From CAWHOW01 sp963831005 (GTDB taxonomy: Bacteria; Bacteroidota; Bacteroidia; Bacteroidales; CG2-30-32-10), in NCBI GenBank assembly GCA_963831005.1, contig CAWHOW010000059.1:21851-85850 (forward strand): a stretch of 64,000 nt of DNA, in the 5' to 3' direction. The translations under genes were made by a program, and so were the position numbers. Positions 1 to 9,568 of the stretch are shown piece after piece. The first letter of the stretch is position 1; every line of letters starts with the position of its first letter. The notes under the pieces were generated by a model. The model had not been told where the DNA came from. It did no database searches and saw only the letters and a program-made list of their open reading frames with translations.

Positions 1-657
1 TATTTCTAAAGAAGGATTGCTCGGCAATGGATAATAATAACCAGCGGATACATAATAATGACGAGCCAAAGTTGGGTCTGCCAAAGGAGATGGATATTTA
101 ACCTTAGATTGCAGTAATTGAGTTGCAGATATGCCAAAATATAATTTATTTGGAATATTATAGAAAAGTCCACCAGCTATATCTGCTGCCAGATTTCCTT
201 GTTTCGAAGCAGAGCTAAGCAAAGGATCACCTGAATCAATTGGATGAAATCCTGCAAAATCAATTTTTTCATTAAAAAACCCCACTTGCGCTCCAATACC
301 CAATGTTCCAGGACCTGCAGCAAGATGATAAGAGTAAGCCAATTTAAAATCAGTATTGGTTGTCAATCCAAGCTGATCGTTCATAATTGTAACTCCAACC
401 CCGCCATGAATAGGACTTATATTGCCATCAACAGATAATAACTGAGTTTTTGGCCAGACATTCCCGTTATAAGGGTCTTTAAATCCAACCCATTGCATAC
501 GATCGAACAATGTAGCACAGATCGAATTATTCATACCGGCATAAGCAGGATTGATAGCCATATTATTGAACATGTTTTGGCTAAACTGAGCTTCTTGCTG
601 GCCAAAAGCTATAACAACAGCAAATAAGAGAAATAAAAAAGTAATATTTCTTTTCAT
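1..657 (-). CDS. PorP/SprF-family type IX secretion membrane protein, 3' end outside window
   Basis: The reading frame starts at 657 and runs off the left edge, giving 219 residues without a stop. Residues 1-19 form a signal peptide ending in AFGQ. What follows is the classic PorP/SprF start: QQEAQFSQNMFNNMAINPAYAG, then a barrel-like sequence with GGVGVTIMNDQLGL and GTLGIGAQVGFF. Family members are about 300-340 residue outer-membrane beta-barrels that work with T9SS and gliding proteins; PorP binds the PorK/PorN ring and PorE. Bacteroidota carry many paralogues, most of them tied to individual T9SS type B cargo proteins, so this need not be the core PorP. No partner gene is visible because the downstream side is cut off. 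The family call is firm; the paralogue is not. Confidence 0.9.
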   Translation of the reverse strand, partial: MKRNITFLFLLFAVVIAFGQQEAQFSQNMFNNMAINPAYAGMNNSICATLFDRMQWVGFKDPYNGNVWPKTQLLSVDGNISPIHGGVGVTIMNDQLGLTTNTDFKLAYSYHLAAGPGTLGIGAQVGFFNEKIDFAGFHPIDSGDPLLSSASKQGNLAADIAGGLFYNIPNKLYFGISATQLLQSKVKYPSPLADPTLARHYYVSAGYYYPLPSNPSLEI

Positions 658-920
658 ATTAGATATGTTTAAGTAATACTGCCTGTTAATAAAAGGAGTG
701 TAAAATAACAAAAATATTTTTTAATTAACAAAAAGTTACACATTGTTTTTGTTAAAAAAAATGTATAATCCTCTTTTTCAATATGTTTTTAATATCTTTA
801 TACACACACTTTTTAATAAAGTTTCGGTAAAAATATGAAATATTTTGCAATTATGCATAATTGCTAATAAATTTTAAAATAAACAAATGAATTTATAAGT
901 AATAAAAGAATAGGGAAAAT

Positions 921-2096
921 CTACATCAGTTTTTGATATACCTGCCACCAGCGGTCAGGCATTTCTTCTTTTAATGCAGTTTGGTAGTCTTTGTATGAGC
1001 AAGGAACTAGGTAATGTCTTTCATACTTGCTTTTCAGGTTGGTCGGGCAGGGAACTTCCATCCACCATCTGTCACTTTTTTTGCTTTTATAAAAAATGAT
1101 TTCGTATTTGTGATCTTTAATGGAAACCCTATATTTCAAGTAAGCATCCTTTTCTTTTAACGGAAAATCATGTTTGCGATTATAGAATCCGTCAATAAAA
1201 TACCATATCATCTGGGCAACAAGATGTGCAGTTTGCCCACCACTATCGAAGGTTGGATTTAATTCATAGAAACCTATTGATGTTAGTTTGTCACTAAGCC
1301 CTGCATATCGCGCAATCTGGCATGCTTCTTCTCCATAAAAACCATTGGGAGATGCATTCGCATTTCCTGGAGCATCAGATTGACGAATTGATGAAATATC
1401 AAAAGTCAATAGATCCGCATTTCTAACAAATGGTTCAACTTCTTCAAGGTTGGATCTTACATACCCGAGCCGGTACACATCAAAATAAAGTTTTCCCATC
1501 AGCTCTATTGCATCCTGATCAACAAAATAAGTCTGGTAACCAATGTTTGTATAATTAAACAGAAAATTAGGCTGATGCATAATGATCTTACTTAAGTATG
1601 CTTTTGAGCTAATCTCTTGTTCGGCTTTACCTAAGTCAAAACTTGAATCAACTGACGCGATATTAATAATTTGTCCAAGGCTTTCATATGCTAGATAATT
1701 AGCAAAGGTAATATCTTGAGAACCCCCTATGATTACAGGTATTATATGCGCTTTTAATAATTCTGATAAAACAGTTTTTACAGCAAAGAATGTATCATCA
1801 ATTTCGTAACCTTTTTTGATGTTTCCTAAATCTGCAATTCGTGTTTTGCTGTTTCCCTGGTAGAGCTGATAAAGAAATTCACGAACCTGGTCGGGAGCCA
1901 AAGCTGATCCCTGATTGTTAAAAGAATTTCTGTCCTCTTTTACACCAAGAATAGCAATGTCAATGTTTTCAAGTGAAGGGAAATGTCTTTCATCAGAGTA
2001 AGTATCAATAGAGTCACAGATCTTACCGGGATGGTATTCCCTGTCGATGTTTCTCTCTTTTACCTGTACCGGTTCAAAATATATAGAAATATCCAT
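921..2096 (-). CDS. Arginase/formimidoylglutamase-fold protein with degenerate metal site
   Basis: 391 residues of arginase fold. The family binds two Mn ions through GGDHS, DAHxD and SFDxDxxDP motifs. Here the corresponding segments are GGSQD (residues 124-128), DSSFD (150-154) and FDISS (232-236), so by alignment with arginase the first-motif His is Gln127, the central His is Ser152 and the last Asp is Ser235; only three of six ligands remain. The C-terminal part keeps the family run SPNGFYGEEACQIARYAG. Catalysis as an arginase, agmatinase or formiminoglutamase is therefore unlikely. The gene starts 9 bp after the topA stop codon on the same strand and is probably cotranscribed with topA. 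Annotation pipelines usually name such proteins formimidoylglutamase; I would not carry over that function. Confidence 0.8.
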   Translation of the reverse strand: MDISIYFEPVQVKERNIDREYHPGKICDSIDTYSDERHFPSLENIDIAILGVKEDRNSFNNQGSALAPDQVREFLYQLYQGNSKTRIADLGNIKKGYEIDDTFFAVKTVLSELLKAHIIPVIIGGSQDITFANYLAYESLGQIINIASVDSSFDLGKAEQEISSKAYLSKIIMHQPNFLFNYTNIGYQTYFVDQDAIELMGKLYFDVYRLGYVRSNLEEVEPFVRNADLLTFDISSIRQSDAPGNANASPNGFYGEEACQIARYAGLSDKLTSIGFYELNPTFDSGGQTAHLVAQMIWYFIDGFYNRKHDFPLKEKDAYLKYRVSIKDHKYEIIFYKSKKSDRWWMEVPCPTNLKSKYERHYLVPCSYKDYQTALKEEMPDRWWQVYQKLM

Positions 2097-2105
2097 GATA
2101 AATGA

Positions 2106-4460
2106 TTATTTCTTCCGTTTTCCTTTTACCTTTTTTGTTTCCCCTTTATCTTGTTCTTCGGCTATTTTCAGGCAATCAGCAAGGGTGAGTGTTTCTGGCG
2201 CTTTATCTTTAGGGATTTTAAAGTTATTTTTATTAATAGCAATATAAGCTCCCCAACGGCCTCTCAGCACCTTTACTTCTTTATTTTCAGGAAACTCTTT
2301 AATTAATTTATTTATATCCTTTTCTCTTTTTTCAAGAATAAGTTCAATAGCCCTGCTTTCAGTTATTGTAATAGGATCGTCAGTTTTCTTTAATGAATAA
2401 AATCCGCTTTTATGTTTTATATAAGGGCCAAACCGGCTAATAGAAACCGTCATTTCAGCATCTTCAAAACTACCAACTTTTTTAGGAAGTTTAAACAATT
2501 CCATAGCTTCATCCAATGTAATTGTTTCAATGCTTTGTCCCTTAAGCAAACCTGCAAATCTTGGTTTTTCGTTTTCTGGATTTTCAGTATCTCCAAGCTG
2601 GACAATGGGGCCAAACCTTCCTATTTTAACAAAAACATTTTTCCCTGATTCAGGGTCTTTTCCCAGCAGTTTTTCACCGCTTACTTTTTCCGAGTTCTTA
2701 GTAGTATATTCAACCTGTTTGTGGAACGGGAAATAAAATTCACTGATCACTTTATTCCAAACTTTAGTCCCTTGTGCTATTTCATCAAATTCCTTCTCAA
2801 CATCTGCAGTGAAATTATAATCAATGATATTATCAAAATATTGAATAAGGAATCTATTCACCAGTGAGCCAATGTCAGTAGGAAACAGTTTTGATTTTTC
2901 ATTACCTGTTACTTCTGATTTTAGCTGTTCAGTAATTTTGTCTTTTTTGAGAACTATTGATGTAAAGCTTCTTTCAGCACCGGGTCTGTCTTCAATTACT
3001 ACATATCCACGTTTCTGAATGGTACTTATGGTTGGTGCATAGGTTGAAGGACGACCAATTCCAAGTTCTTCAAGTTTCTTTACTAGGCTTGCTTCCGAAT
3101 ATCTTGGAGGATGCTGCGTAAATCTTTCTAATGCCAATATATCTTTAAGAGTTAGAAATTCTCCTACCTTCAAAGGAGGCAGCATATTTTTCTGAGTTTC
3201 GTCTTCTTCATCATCTGAGGATTCCATGTATACTTTTAAGAACCCTTCGAATTTCAGTACTTCACCGCGAGCAATGAATTTTTCCGGAGTAGTCGAAATA
3301 TCAATGCTTACATTTGTCTTCTCAAGTTCTGCATCACTCATTTGCGAAGCAATGGTGCGCTTCCAGATCAGGTCGTACAAACGTTTCTGCGAACTTTCGC
3401 CGTCTATGCTTGACTGATCAAAATATGATGGACGTATTGCCTCGTGCGCTTCCTGTGCACCTTTTGATTTTGTTACATATTGTCTGGTCTTAACATATTC
3501 ACTTCCATATAAAGTTGTGATCTCCTTCTTTGCCATATCCAGAGCAAGATTTGATAAGTTTACAGAGTCAGTCCTCATGTAAGTAATCTTTCCTGATTCG
3601 TAAAGCTGTTGTGCAATGGTCATGGTTTTGGAAACCGAATACCCAAGTTTTCTGCTTGCTTCCTGTTGTAAAGTAGATGTAGTAAAAGGCGGAGGCGGTG
3701 ATTTCTTAGCCGGTTTTGTTTCTGTAGAACCGATCTTATAATCAGCCCCGATACATCTTTTTAGAAAGGCAATGGCATCTTCTTTCTTGCCGAACCTGCT
3801 AGGTAATTCAGCTTCAAGAACAACAGTATGCCCGTTTTTATCTATATCAAAGTTAGCAGTTACTTTATATGCAGATATAGTATTAAATGCTTTTATTTCT
3901 TCTTCTCTCTCAACAATTACTCTAACAGCAACCGACTGAACGCGTCCTGCAGAAAGAGATGGCTTTACTTTTTTCCATAGCAAAGGAGATAATTCAAAAC
4001 CAACAAGTCTGTCGAGTACACGGCGTGCCTGTTGTGCATTTACCAGGTCAATATTAATTGTTCTTGGATTTTCAACAGCTTCAGTAATGGCCGACTTGGT
4101 GATTTCATGAAATACAATTCTTTTCGTTTTCTTTACATCAAGTTTTAAAGCTTCTGCCAAGTGCCATGATATTGCTTCTCCTTCACGGTCCTCGTCAGTC
4201 GCAAGCCAGATAACTTCTGAGCTTTTAGCTATTTTTTTCAGTTCGGATATGATCGTCTTTTTATCATCAAGTATCTCATAGGTTGGCTTGAATCCGTTAT
4301 TTATATCTACCCCAAGTCCCTGGGTATCTTCTTTGGTCTTGCTTTTTGCAAGGTCGCGAACGTGCCCCATACTGGATCTTACTACAAAATCCTTTCCGAG
4401 GAAACCTTCAATTGTCTTTGCTTTTGCAGGTGATTCAACGATGACGAGGTTTTTTGCCAT
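2106..4460 (-). CDS. topA: DNA topoisomerase I
   Basis: 784 residues of type IA topoisomerase, which relaxes negative supercoils through a transient 5'-phosphotyrosine link. The Toprim domain opens with NLVIVESPAKAKTIEGF (Glu9) and holds DEDREGEAISWH (residues 89-100); the catalytic tyrosine is Tyr294 in GKITYMRTDSVNLS. The C-terminus has repeated small domains (GRFGPIVQLGD, SRFGPYIKHKSGFYSL, GRWGAYIAINKNNFKIP) instead of zinc fingers, and ends in a basic tail, as usual in Bacteroidota. The open frame extends to 4529, but the extra 23 residues are not homologous; the ATG at 4460 gives the conserved MAKNLVIVESP start. It leads the arginase-like gene in a likely two-gene unit and faces miaB divergently. 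Confidence 0.97.
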   Translation of the reverse strand: MAKNLVIVESPAKAKTIEGFLGKDFVVRSSMGHVRDLAKSKTKEDTQGLGVDINNGFKPTYEILDDKKTIISELKKIAKSSEVIWLATDEDREGEAISWHLAEALKLDVKKTKRIVFHEITKSAITEAVENPRTINIDLVNAQQARRVLDRLVGFELSPLLWKKVKPSLSAGRVQSVAVRVIVEREEEIKAFNTISAYKVTANFDIDKNGHTVVLEAELPSRFGKKEDAIAFLKRCIGADYKIGSTETKPAKKSPPPPFTTSTLQQEASRKLGYSVSKTMTIAQQLYESGKITYMRTDSVNLSNLALDMAKKEITTLYGSEYVKTRQYVTKSKGAQEAHEAIRPSYFDQSSIDGESSQKRLYDLIWKRTIASQMSDAELEKTNVSIDISTTPEKFIARGEVLKFEGFLKVYMESSDDEEDETQKNMLPPLKVGEFLTLKDILALERFTQHPPRYSEASLVKKLEELGIGRPSTYAPTISTIQKRGYVVIEDRPGAERSFTSIVLKKDKITEQLKSEVTGNEKSKLFPTDIGSLVNRFLIQYFDNIIDYNFTADVEKEFDEIAQGTKVWNKVISEFYFPFHKQVEYTTKNSEKVSGEKLLGKDPESGKNVFVKIGRFGPIVQLGDTENPENEKPRFAGLLKGQSIETITLDEAMELFKLPKKVGSFEDAEMTVSISRFGPYIKHKSGFYSLKKTDDPITITESRAIELILEKREKDINKLIKEFPENKEVKVLRGRWGAYIAINKNNFKIPKDKAPETLTLADCLKIAEEQDKGETKKVKGKRKK

Positions 4461-4581
4461 TTGAAAAATGTTAGAAAATATTTGTTGAAAATTCCTGCAA
4501 AGAAAATGAATTACTTTAATCAAAGCCAATATTTTTTTCTTTCTTGTTGTTAATTTCTATAATAAGGTGTCGTTTTTTACT

Positions 4582-4589
4582 TAGTTTTG
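4582..4589 (+). promoter_or_regulatory. Candidate -7 box of miaB promoter
   Basis: TAGTTTTG matches the Bacteroidota -7 consensus TAnnTTTG and lies about 55 bp before the miaB start in the topA-miaB divergent gap. No TTG is found at the 19-21 bp distance expected for the -33 box, so this is only a candidate. Confidence 0.3.
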
Positions 4590-4643
4590 CGGGCGGTTTA
4601 ACGCTTTTGAAAAAATCTTTTTCCAACTGTTTCAGTTTTATAA

Positions 4644-5963
4644 GTGAGCGAAAAGAAATTTTATATAGAAACTTACGGCTGCCAGATGAATTTTTCTGAC
4701 AGCGAGATCATCGCATCAGTGATGAAGGACGCTGATTTCAGCTCCACAACTGATGTTAATGAAGCTGATGTTATTTTTGTTAATACCTGTTCCATAAGGG
4801 AGCATGCCGAGCAGCGTGTCAGGAAAAGACTTTCCGAATTAAAATCATTTAAGAAAAAGAAACCTCACTTGCTTATTGGTGTTCTTGGATGCATGGCTGA
4901 AAGACTAAAAGACCAACTGTTAATTGATGAAAGATCGGTAGATATTATTGTTGGCCCTGATGCGTACCGCGATCTTCCGAAGCTTATTAATACAGCTAAT
5001 GAAGGGCAAAAAGCTATAAATGTGATTTTGTCAGCTGATGAAACGTATGCCGACATTAATCCTGTGAGGCTTGGCGGTAATGGCGTTTCTGCTTTTATTT
5101 CCATTATGCGTGGCTGTGAAAATTTCTGTGCTTATTGTGTAGTGCCCTATACTCGCGGAAAGGAGCGTAGCCGAAACCCTGAAACTATTCTCAGTGAAGC
5201 AAAAGAATTATTTGAAAAGGGATACAGGGAAATAACACTGCTTGGACAAAATGTGAATTCATATAAATGGGAAGACAATAGCGTTGATTTTCCTTCACTT
5301 CTTGAAAATGTTGCATTGATTGACCCTTTCCTCAGGATTAGATTTGCCACATCGCACCCAAAAGATCTTTCGGATGAATTATTAAAGGTTATTGCAGCAC
5401 ATCCCAATATCTGTCGTTCCATTCATTTGCCTGTGCAATCGGGCAGTAGCAGAATATTGAAAATGATGAACAGGAAATATACCCGTGAGTGGTATATGGA
5501 AAGGATAGAAGCCATCAGGAAATATATCCCCGATTGCGCCATCAGTACTGATATTATTTGCGGCTTCAGTGGTGAAACTGACGATGACCATAATGAAACC
5601 CTTTCGCTGATGGAATGGGCAAAGCTCGATTATGCATATATGTTCAAGTATTCCGAACGTCCCTGTACTGCTGCTGCTGGTAAGTATAAGGATGATGTTC
5701 CCGAAGAAGTGAAATCTAAGCGTTTGCAGGAAGTTATTGAGCTTCAGCAAAAGCTTTCGCACGAGAGCAATAAACGAGATGTAGGTAAAACATTTGAAGT
5801 TCTTGTTGAGAATGAATCACGCAAATCGAAAGACTTTCTTTCGGGCAGGAACAGCCAGAATAAGGTTGTAATATTTCCCAGGAAGAATTTTAAAGCCGGC
5901 GATTATGTTAATGTAAACATTATGCGCTGCACTCCGGCTACGCTTATTGGAGAAGATATTTGA
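4644..5963 (+). CDS. miaB: tRNA-2-methylthio-N6-dimethylallyladenosine synthase
   Basis: 439-residue methylthiotransferase that adds the 2-methylthio group to i6A37 of tRNAs reading U-starting codons. The UPF0004 domain has cluster cysteines Cys13 (ETYGCQMN), Cys49 (VNTCSIRE) and Cys83 (GCMAER). The radical SAM motif is RGCENFCAYC (Cys158, Cys162, Cys165), followed by VVPYTRGKERSR. A TRAM domain fills the C-terminus (KTFEVLVENES through NVNIMRCTPATLIGE). The start is the GTG at 4644: an in-frame TAA sits directly before it, and the next ATG (codon 15) would lose Cys13, so GTG is the only workable start. Monocistronic by appearance, divergent from topA and convergent with the barrel gene at 6007. 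Confidence 0.97.
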   Translation: MSEKKFYIETYGCQMNFSDSEIIASVMKDADFSSTTDVNEADVIFVNTCSIREHAEQRVRKRLSELKSFKKKKPHLLIGVLGCMAERLKDQLLIDERSVDIIVGPDAYRDLPKLINTANEGQKAINVILSADETYADINPVRLGGNGVSAFISIMRGCENFCAYCVVPYTRGKERSRNPETILSEAKELFEKGYREITLLGQNVNSYKWEDNSVDFPSLLENVALIDPFLRIRFATSHPKDLSDELLKVIAAHPNICRSIHLPVQSGSSRILKMMNRKYTREWYMERIEAIRKYIPDCAISTDIICGFSGETDDDHNETLSLMEWAKLDYAYMFKYSERPCTAAAGKYKDDVPEEVKSKRLQEVIELQQKLSHESNKRDVGKTFEVLVENESRKSKDFLSGRNSQNKVVIFPRKNFKAGDYVNVNIMRCTPATLIGEDI

Positions 5964-6006
5964 ATAAACTGTATCCTTTTGCCAAACCTTCTTAATCCAG
6001 TTTTCT

Positions 6007-6897
6007 TTATTTAAATATATAACCAATAGTTACACTGCCTGTGAAGCTTAATGGGATGTCAGGAATCTTCTCCTGATTATAAAGATTAGAAATATTGGAT
6101 GATGGATCAGTCATATAATTATTTACAAGAGGATTGGTATAATTAGCATATACAAAAGCGTACCCTATTCCGAAATTAAAGCCAAATGTTAGAATATTTC
6201 CAAGAATGTATTGGTTGCCATAAGTGAGTAATATTGCAACACTATTGGTTCTTAGATTGGTGGGTTGACCAGAATATGTAGGCCCGTAATAGTTATTTAA
6301 ACCCTTTTCTGTAAATGTAGTCAGGATAAGTTCGGGTTTTATATAACTTCCTTTTAGAGGGTGGGAATATTTCATTCCTTTGATATAAAAGCTGTGTCCA
6401 AGTATAAATTTAGGACCTATCACTATGGTACCACCCATTACGGGATTTACATTTGTATTAGAACTAAAATTAAACATTGAAGTATTTATTAATCCAAATG
6501 TACCTTCTAAGTTAGTTCCCATTCGTATCGATCTTTCATAAGTGAAGGCAAGATAATGATATAAAGGAGAGAAAAAGTGAACTTTTATTGAAGATCTTTT
6601 ATTTATGATTTGAGCTTCATGATTCATTTCCATTTCATCAGGTACTATTGTTTCTATTTTGCCATTTCCAAGCCTGATTTCCATCACATCATTTTTGGAA
6701 GTTGTATATATAATTGCATCAGATACCGTGTCTTTCTTATATTCAATATCTGTATCGGTGATTTTTGTAACCTTACAGATAATATTTTTTTTATTTTTTG
6801 TAACAATGGTATCACGTAAACCCTGTGACTGGCTATCTTTTCCTAAAAACAGAAATAAAGGAATAAGCATTAAAATAATGATATTTGTTGGTTTCAT
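6007..6897 (-). CDS. Secreted outer-membrane-barrel-like protein of unknown function
   Basis: 296 residues that I cannot assign to a named family. A signal peptide (MKPTNIIILMLIPLFLFLG...SQSQ) is followed by a small beta domain at about residues 26-85 with the pattern DTIVTKNKKNIICKVTKI, IEYKK and NDVMEIRLGNGKIE. This type of domain often precedes barrels or repeats in secreted Bacteroidota proteins. From about residue 95 the chain alternates hydrophobic and polar residues (HYLAFTYERSIRMGTNLEGTFGL, VGPKF-like strands, TFGFNFGIGYAF) and ends in GSVTIGYIFK, a C-terminal aromatic strand typical of outer-membrane barrels. No operon partner: 44 bp separates it tail to tail from miaB, and a transposase lies upstream. 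Confidence 0.7.
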   Translation of the reverse strand: MKPTNIIILMLIPLFLFLGKDSQSQGLRDTIVTKNKKNIICKVTKITDTDIEYKKDTVSDAIIYTTSKNDVMEIRLGNGKIETIVPDEMEMNHEAQIINKRSSIKVHFFSPLYHYLAFTYERSIRMGTNLEGTFGLINTSMFNFSSNTNVNPVMGGTIVIGPKFILGHSFYIKGMKYSHPLKGSYIKPELILTTFTEKGLNNYYGPTYSGQPTNLRTNSVAILLTYGNQYILGNILTFGFNFGIGYAFVYANYTNPLVNNYMTDPSSNISNLYNQEKIPDIPLSFTGSVTIGYIFK

Positions 6898-6953
6898 AGC
6901 TGATTAATTCTTGTGATTAATTTGGTTTACTCGATAACTTTAATTGAAGTTGT

Positions 6954-7658
6954 TTAAAGTTGACGTAATAAAATCACACAAAATGCCAAAAGATGCAGAG
7001 CCTTCCAATGAATTGTGTTTGTTTCAAATTGAACCAATAATGCCTTAAATGCATCAAGCCAGGCATTGGTTCTTTCAATAACAAACCTACACTTGTATAG
7101 TAAATGGTCAAAGACATTTTCCGATATACATCCATTTCTTTTGTTTAGGTGAATATTGTCGATGATACCATTCCTACTACAGAAATTTCGGAAATCATCT
7201 ATATCAAAGCCTGCGTCAGCATTTAAGAATAAGCCATTTGTCTTGATGTTCGAAGACCGAATATTACTCAACATTCTGTCCACTGTATCGACCAAATGAT
7301 AGGCATCATTATGGTTGCCAGCTACGGGTTCACTATAAGCCAAAGGGGTACCATGATTATCTGCAATTATCAATAGATTGCTCGTTATACAATGTCTTCG
7401 TCCTTGGAATCCTGTTGCTTCTCCTCCTCTTTTTGTCGGCGTTTGCGTGCCGTCCAGTTGAATACTTGACAAATCCAATAGATGTTTGTGCTTTTCTAAA
7501 ATGGAACGCCACACTTTTTCCCAACTCCCATCTTTACTCCATTTTTGAAAATGAAAGTATACACTTTGCCATCGATATTTTTTCTTGAAAAATTGCTTTA
7601 ATGGCAATTGACGCCATTGACAACCCGTTTTTAATCTATATAATATGGCTTCTACCAC
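6954..7658 (-). mobile_element. IS5-family-like DDE transposase without an ATG start
   Basis: 234 residues from a GTG start, with the DUF4096/IS5-type N-terminus (VEAILYRLKTGCQWRQLP), the first acidic region QLDGTQTPTKRGGE, then LLIIADNHGTPLAYSEPVAGNHNDA, LNADAGFD and the terminal block FVIERTNAWLDAFKALLVQFE. This is the small one-ORF transposase type seen in IS5 subgroups. The open frame continues upstream to 7767-7769 (TAG) and encodes family-like sequence (EICPHLKFGNLLGNTKVEDYQ) but has no ATG, so the natural start is uncertain and the copy may be inactive. The stop lies within the sequence where the left end should be. I could not define terminal inverted repeats or a target duplication. 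Confidence 0.75.
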
Positions 7659-8084
7659 TTGATAATCCTCAACTTTCGTGTTGCCTAATAAATTTCCGAA
7701 TTTTAAATGCGGACAAATCTCTTTTTTATTATAACTTTGTTTATCATTTTTTTTGCACCAATGGTACTATTTATTGATTCTCAATATTTATCTGCCATTG
7801 GTGTTTTCTCAACATTCAACTTTTGACAACTTCATTATTTCATTTGGCATAATAAACTGTAAATATAAAATATTTTTATATTCAAATGCGAAAAATATTT
7901 TTTCTCATCAATATACTTTAAATCGAAAACAGATGACAGATAATATCAAATTGCAATGATGATTATCATTTAGCAAAACTCTTATCTTTTCAATTGTAAA
8001 TTATTGTATCTTGTCAAATTCGTTATGTTATTTAATAGAATTTTTTATTTTTGATGAAAATAAATACCTTTTATTAGGATAATA
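7659..8084. other. Intergenic region between transposase and TPR gene
   Basis: The first 75 bases on the minus strand still encode transposase-like residues. A 9-bp inverted repeat follows, CACCAATGG at 7756-7764 and CCATTGGTG at 7795-7803; it may mark the edge of the insertion or a hairpin. The remainder is AT-rich with no convincing gene and no clear promoter for the TPR gene. Confidence 0.5.
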
Positions 8085-9479
8085 ATGGCTGATAAATTCA
8101 AATTTATTTTTCTTCTTCTTACATTGGCTATATATTGTCCTTCATTTTCCCAACCTGCGAAAAAATATCTAAAAACCGGAAATGCTAAATTCCATGATAA
8201 GGATTATGCTGGCGCTATCATTGAATATACTATTGCCATAGAAACAAAGCCTGATTACATTGATGCTTATTTCCGACGCGCCAATGCAAAAGATAAATTA
8301 AAGGAATATACAGAAGCCATTATAGATTATGATAAGGCAATAGAACTTAGTCCTGATTTCTCTGAAGCCTATAAAAACAGAGGCAAAGCTAAATATAATC
8401 TAAAGGAATATGTCGAAGCCATTGCTGATTTTGATAAAGCGATAACCCTCAAACCCGATTATTTTGCTTATTACGACCGTGCAGAAACACAATACAAATT
8501 ACATAAATATGAAGAAGCCATTGCTGATTATGACAAAGTATTAGAGCTTTACCCTATTGATGACCGTGCATATAATGGACTTGGTACTGCAAAACTTGCC
8601 TTAAAGAATTATAATGATGCCATAGCTGATTTTGATAAAGCTATAAAACTTAATCCTAATGATGTTTATGCCTATAACTTTCGTGGTGCTGCAAATCGGG
8701 GATTAAAGAAATATAGTGAAGCAATCGAAGATTTTACTTCAGCCATTAAACTTGACCCAAATAATGTTAGTGGATATAACGATCGTGGCGGAATAAAATT
8801 TGAATTAAGGGAATATAATGAAGCTATTGATGATTTTACTACTGCCATAAAGCTTAATCCAAATAATGTCTATGCATATAATAATCGCGGGGTTGCGAAA
8901 TGTAAATTAAAAGAATATAATGAAGCTATTGCTGATTTTAATAAAGCAATAGAAATTAGCCCTGATTATTCTTATGCTTATTGCGATCGTGGAAGAGCAA
9001 GACGTAAATTAAAAGAATACTATGAAGCCAATGCCGATTTTAGAAAAGTAATTTCTTTGAATCAATCTTATTTTGGCCCTTATGTAGGTCTCGGCCTTGA
9101 TTTTTCTGAAATAAATAAATATGATTCGGCTATTTATTTTACATGTAAAGGGTTAAGCTATGATTCGCTGAATCCCATTCTAAATGATAATGCTGCATGG
9201 TTCTACTTGGAACAAGATGATTTTAATAAGGCAAAGATTTATTTTAATAAATGTCTGGAAGAAAACGATAAGCAGCTTGATGCTATAATTGGTTTGGCTT
9301 TGTTGTATTATGAAAGAAATGATACCGTGAATGCGAAGAAATATCTGGAAGAAGCAAAAAGTACGGATCCTAATTTTGACAAAATAACAAATGATAACGA
9401 CGATATTGAAAATGATGTTTACATCTATTCAAAAAAGCAAAGAGCAATTCTAGATAAAATGCTCGATAGATTTAAATAA
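8085..9479 (+). CDS. Secreted tetratricopeptide repeat protein
   Basis: 464 residues. A signal peptide (KFIFLLLTLAIYCPSFSQ) is followed by about eight well-formed 34-residue TPR units (pattern AYxxRGxAKxxLKEYxEAIADFDKAIxLxPxx) from about residue 28 to 330, then three more divergent units to about residue 440. TPR arrays form superhelical protein-binding scaffolds; here the signal peptide places it in the periplasm or outside. The repeats are close to identical in DNA as well, which suggests growth by internal duplication. It stands alone: a transposase lies upstream and a strong hairpin terminator 25 bp downstream. Binding partner unknown. Confidence 0.85.
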   Translation: MADKFKFIFLLLTLAIYCPSFSQPAKKYLKTGNAKFHDKDYAGAIIEYTIAIETKPDYIDAYFRRANAKDKLKEYTEAIIDYDKAIELSPDFSEAYKNRGKAKYNLKEYVEAIADFDKAITLKPDYFAYYDRAETQYKLHKYEEAIADYDKVLELYPIDDRAYNGLGTAKLALKNYNDAIADFDKAIKLNPNDVYAYNFRGAANRGLKKYSEAIEDFTSAIKLDPNNVSGYNDRGGIKFELREYNEAIDDFTTAIKLNPNNVYAYNNRGVAKCKLKEYNEAIADFNKAIEISPDYSYAYCDRGRARRKLKEYYEANADFRKVISLNQSYFGPYVGLGLDFSEINKYDSAIYFTCKGLSYDSLNPILNDNAAWFYLEQDDFNKAKIYFNKCLEENDKQLDAIIGLALLYYERNDTVNAKKYLEEAKSTDPNFDKITNDNDDIENDVYIYSKKQRAILDKMLDRFK

Positions 9480-9503
9480 AGGTTTAAGGCAGGTTTACAT
9501 AAG

Positions 9504-9539
9504 CAGAACGGGGTTGCAATTTATTGCAACCCCGTTCTG
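9504..9539. terminator. Perfect 16-bp hairpin, bidirectional terminator
   Basis: CAGAACGGGGTTGCAA at 9504-9519 is fully complementary to 9524-9539 with a TTTA loop. It sits between the convergent TPR gene (ends 9479) and PD40 gene (ends 9569). It lacks a long T tract on either side, so it may act mainly as an mRNA 3'-end stabiliser. Confidence 0.75.
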
Positions 9540-9568
9540 GCAATTAACGAGTAATGAAAAGATGGGTT

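Noticed and set aside
5382..5762. 126-codon ORF opposite miaB and similar antisense ORFs in long genes
   Set aside because: Shadows of well-supported genes in other frames.
6940..7760. Terminal inverted repeats for the IS5-like transposase (TAAAGTT...AATAAAA on both sides)
   Set aside because: Match is short, gapped and AT-rich; no target duplication supports it.
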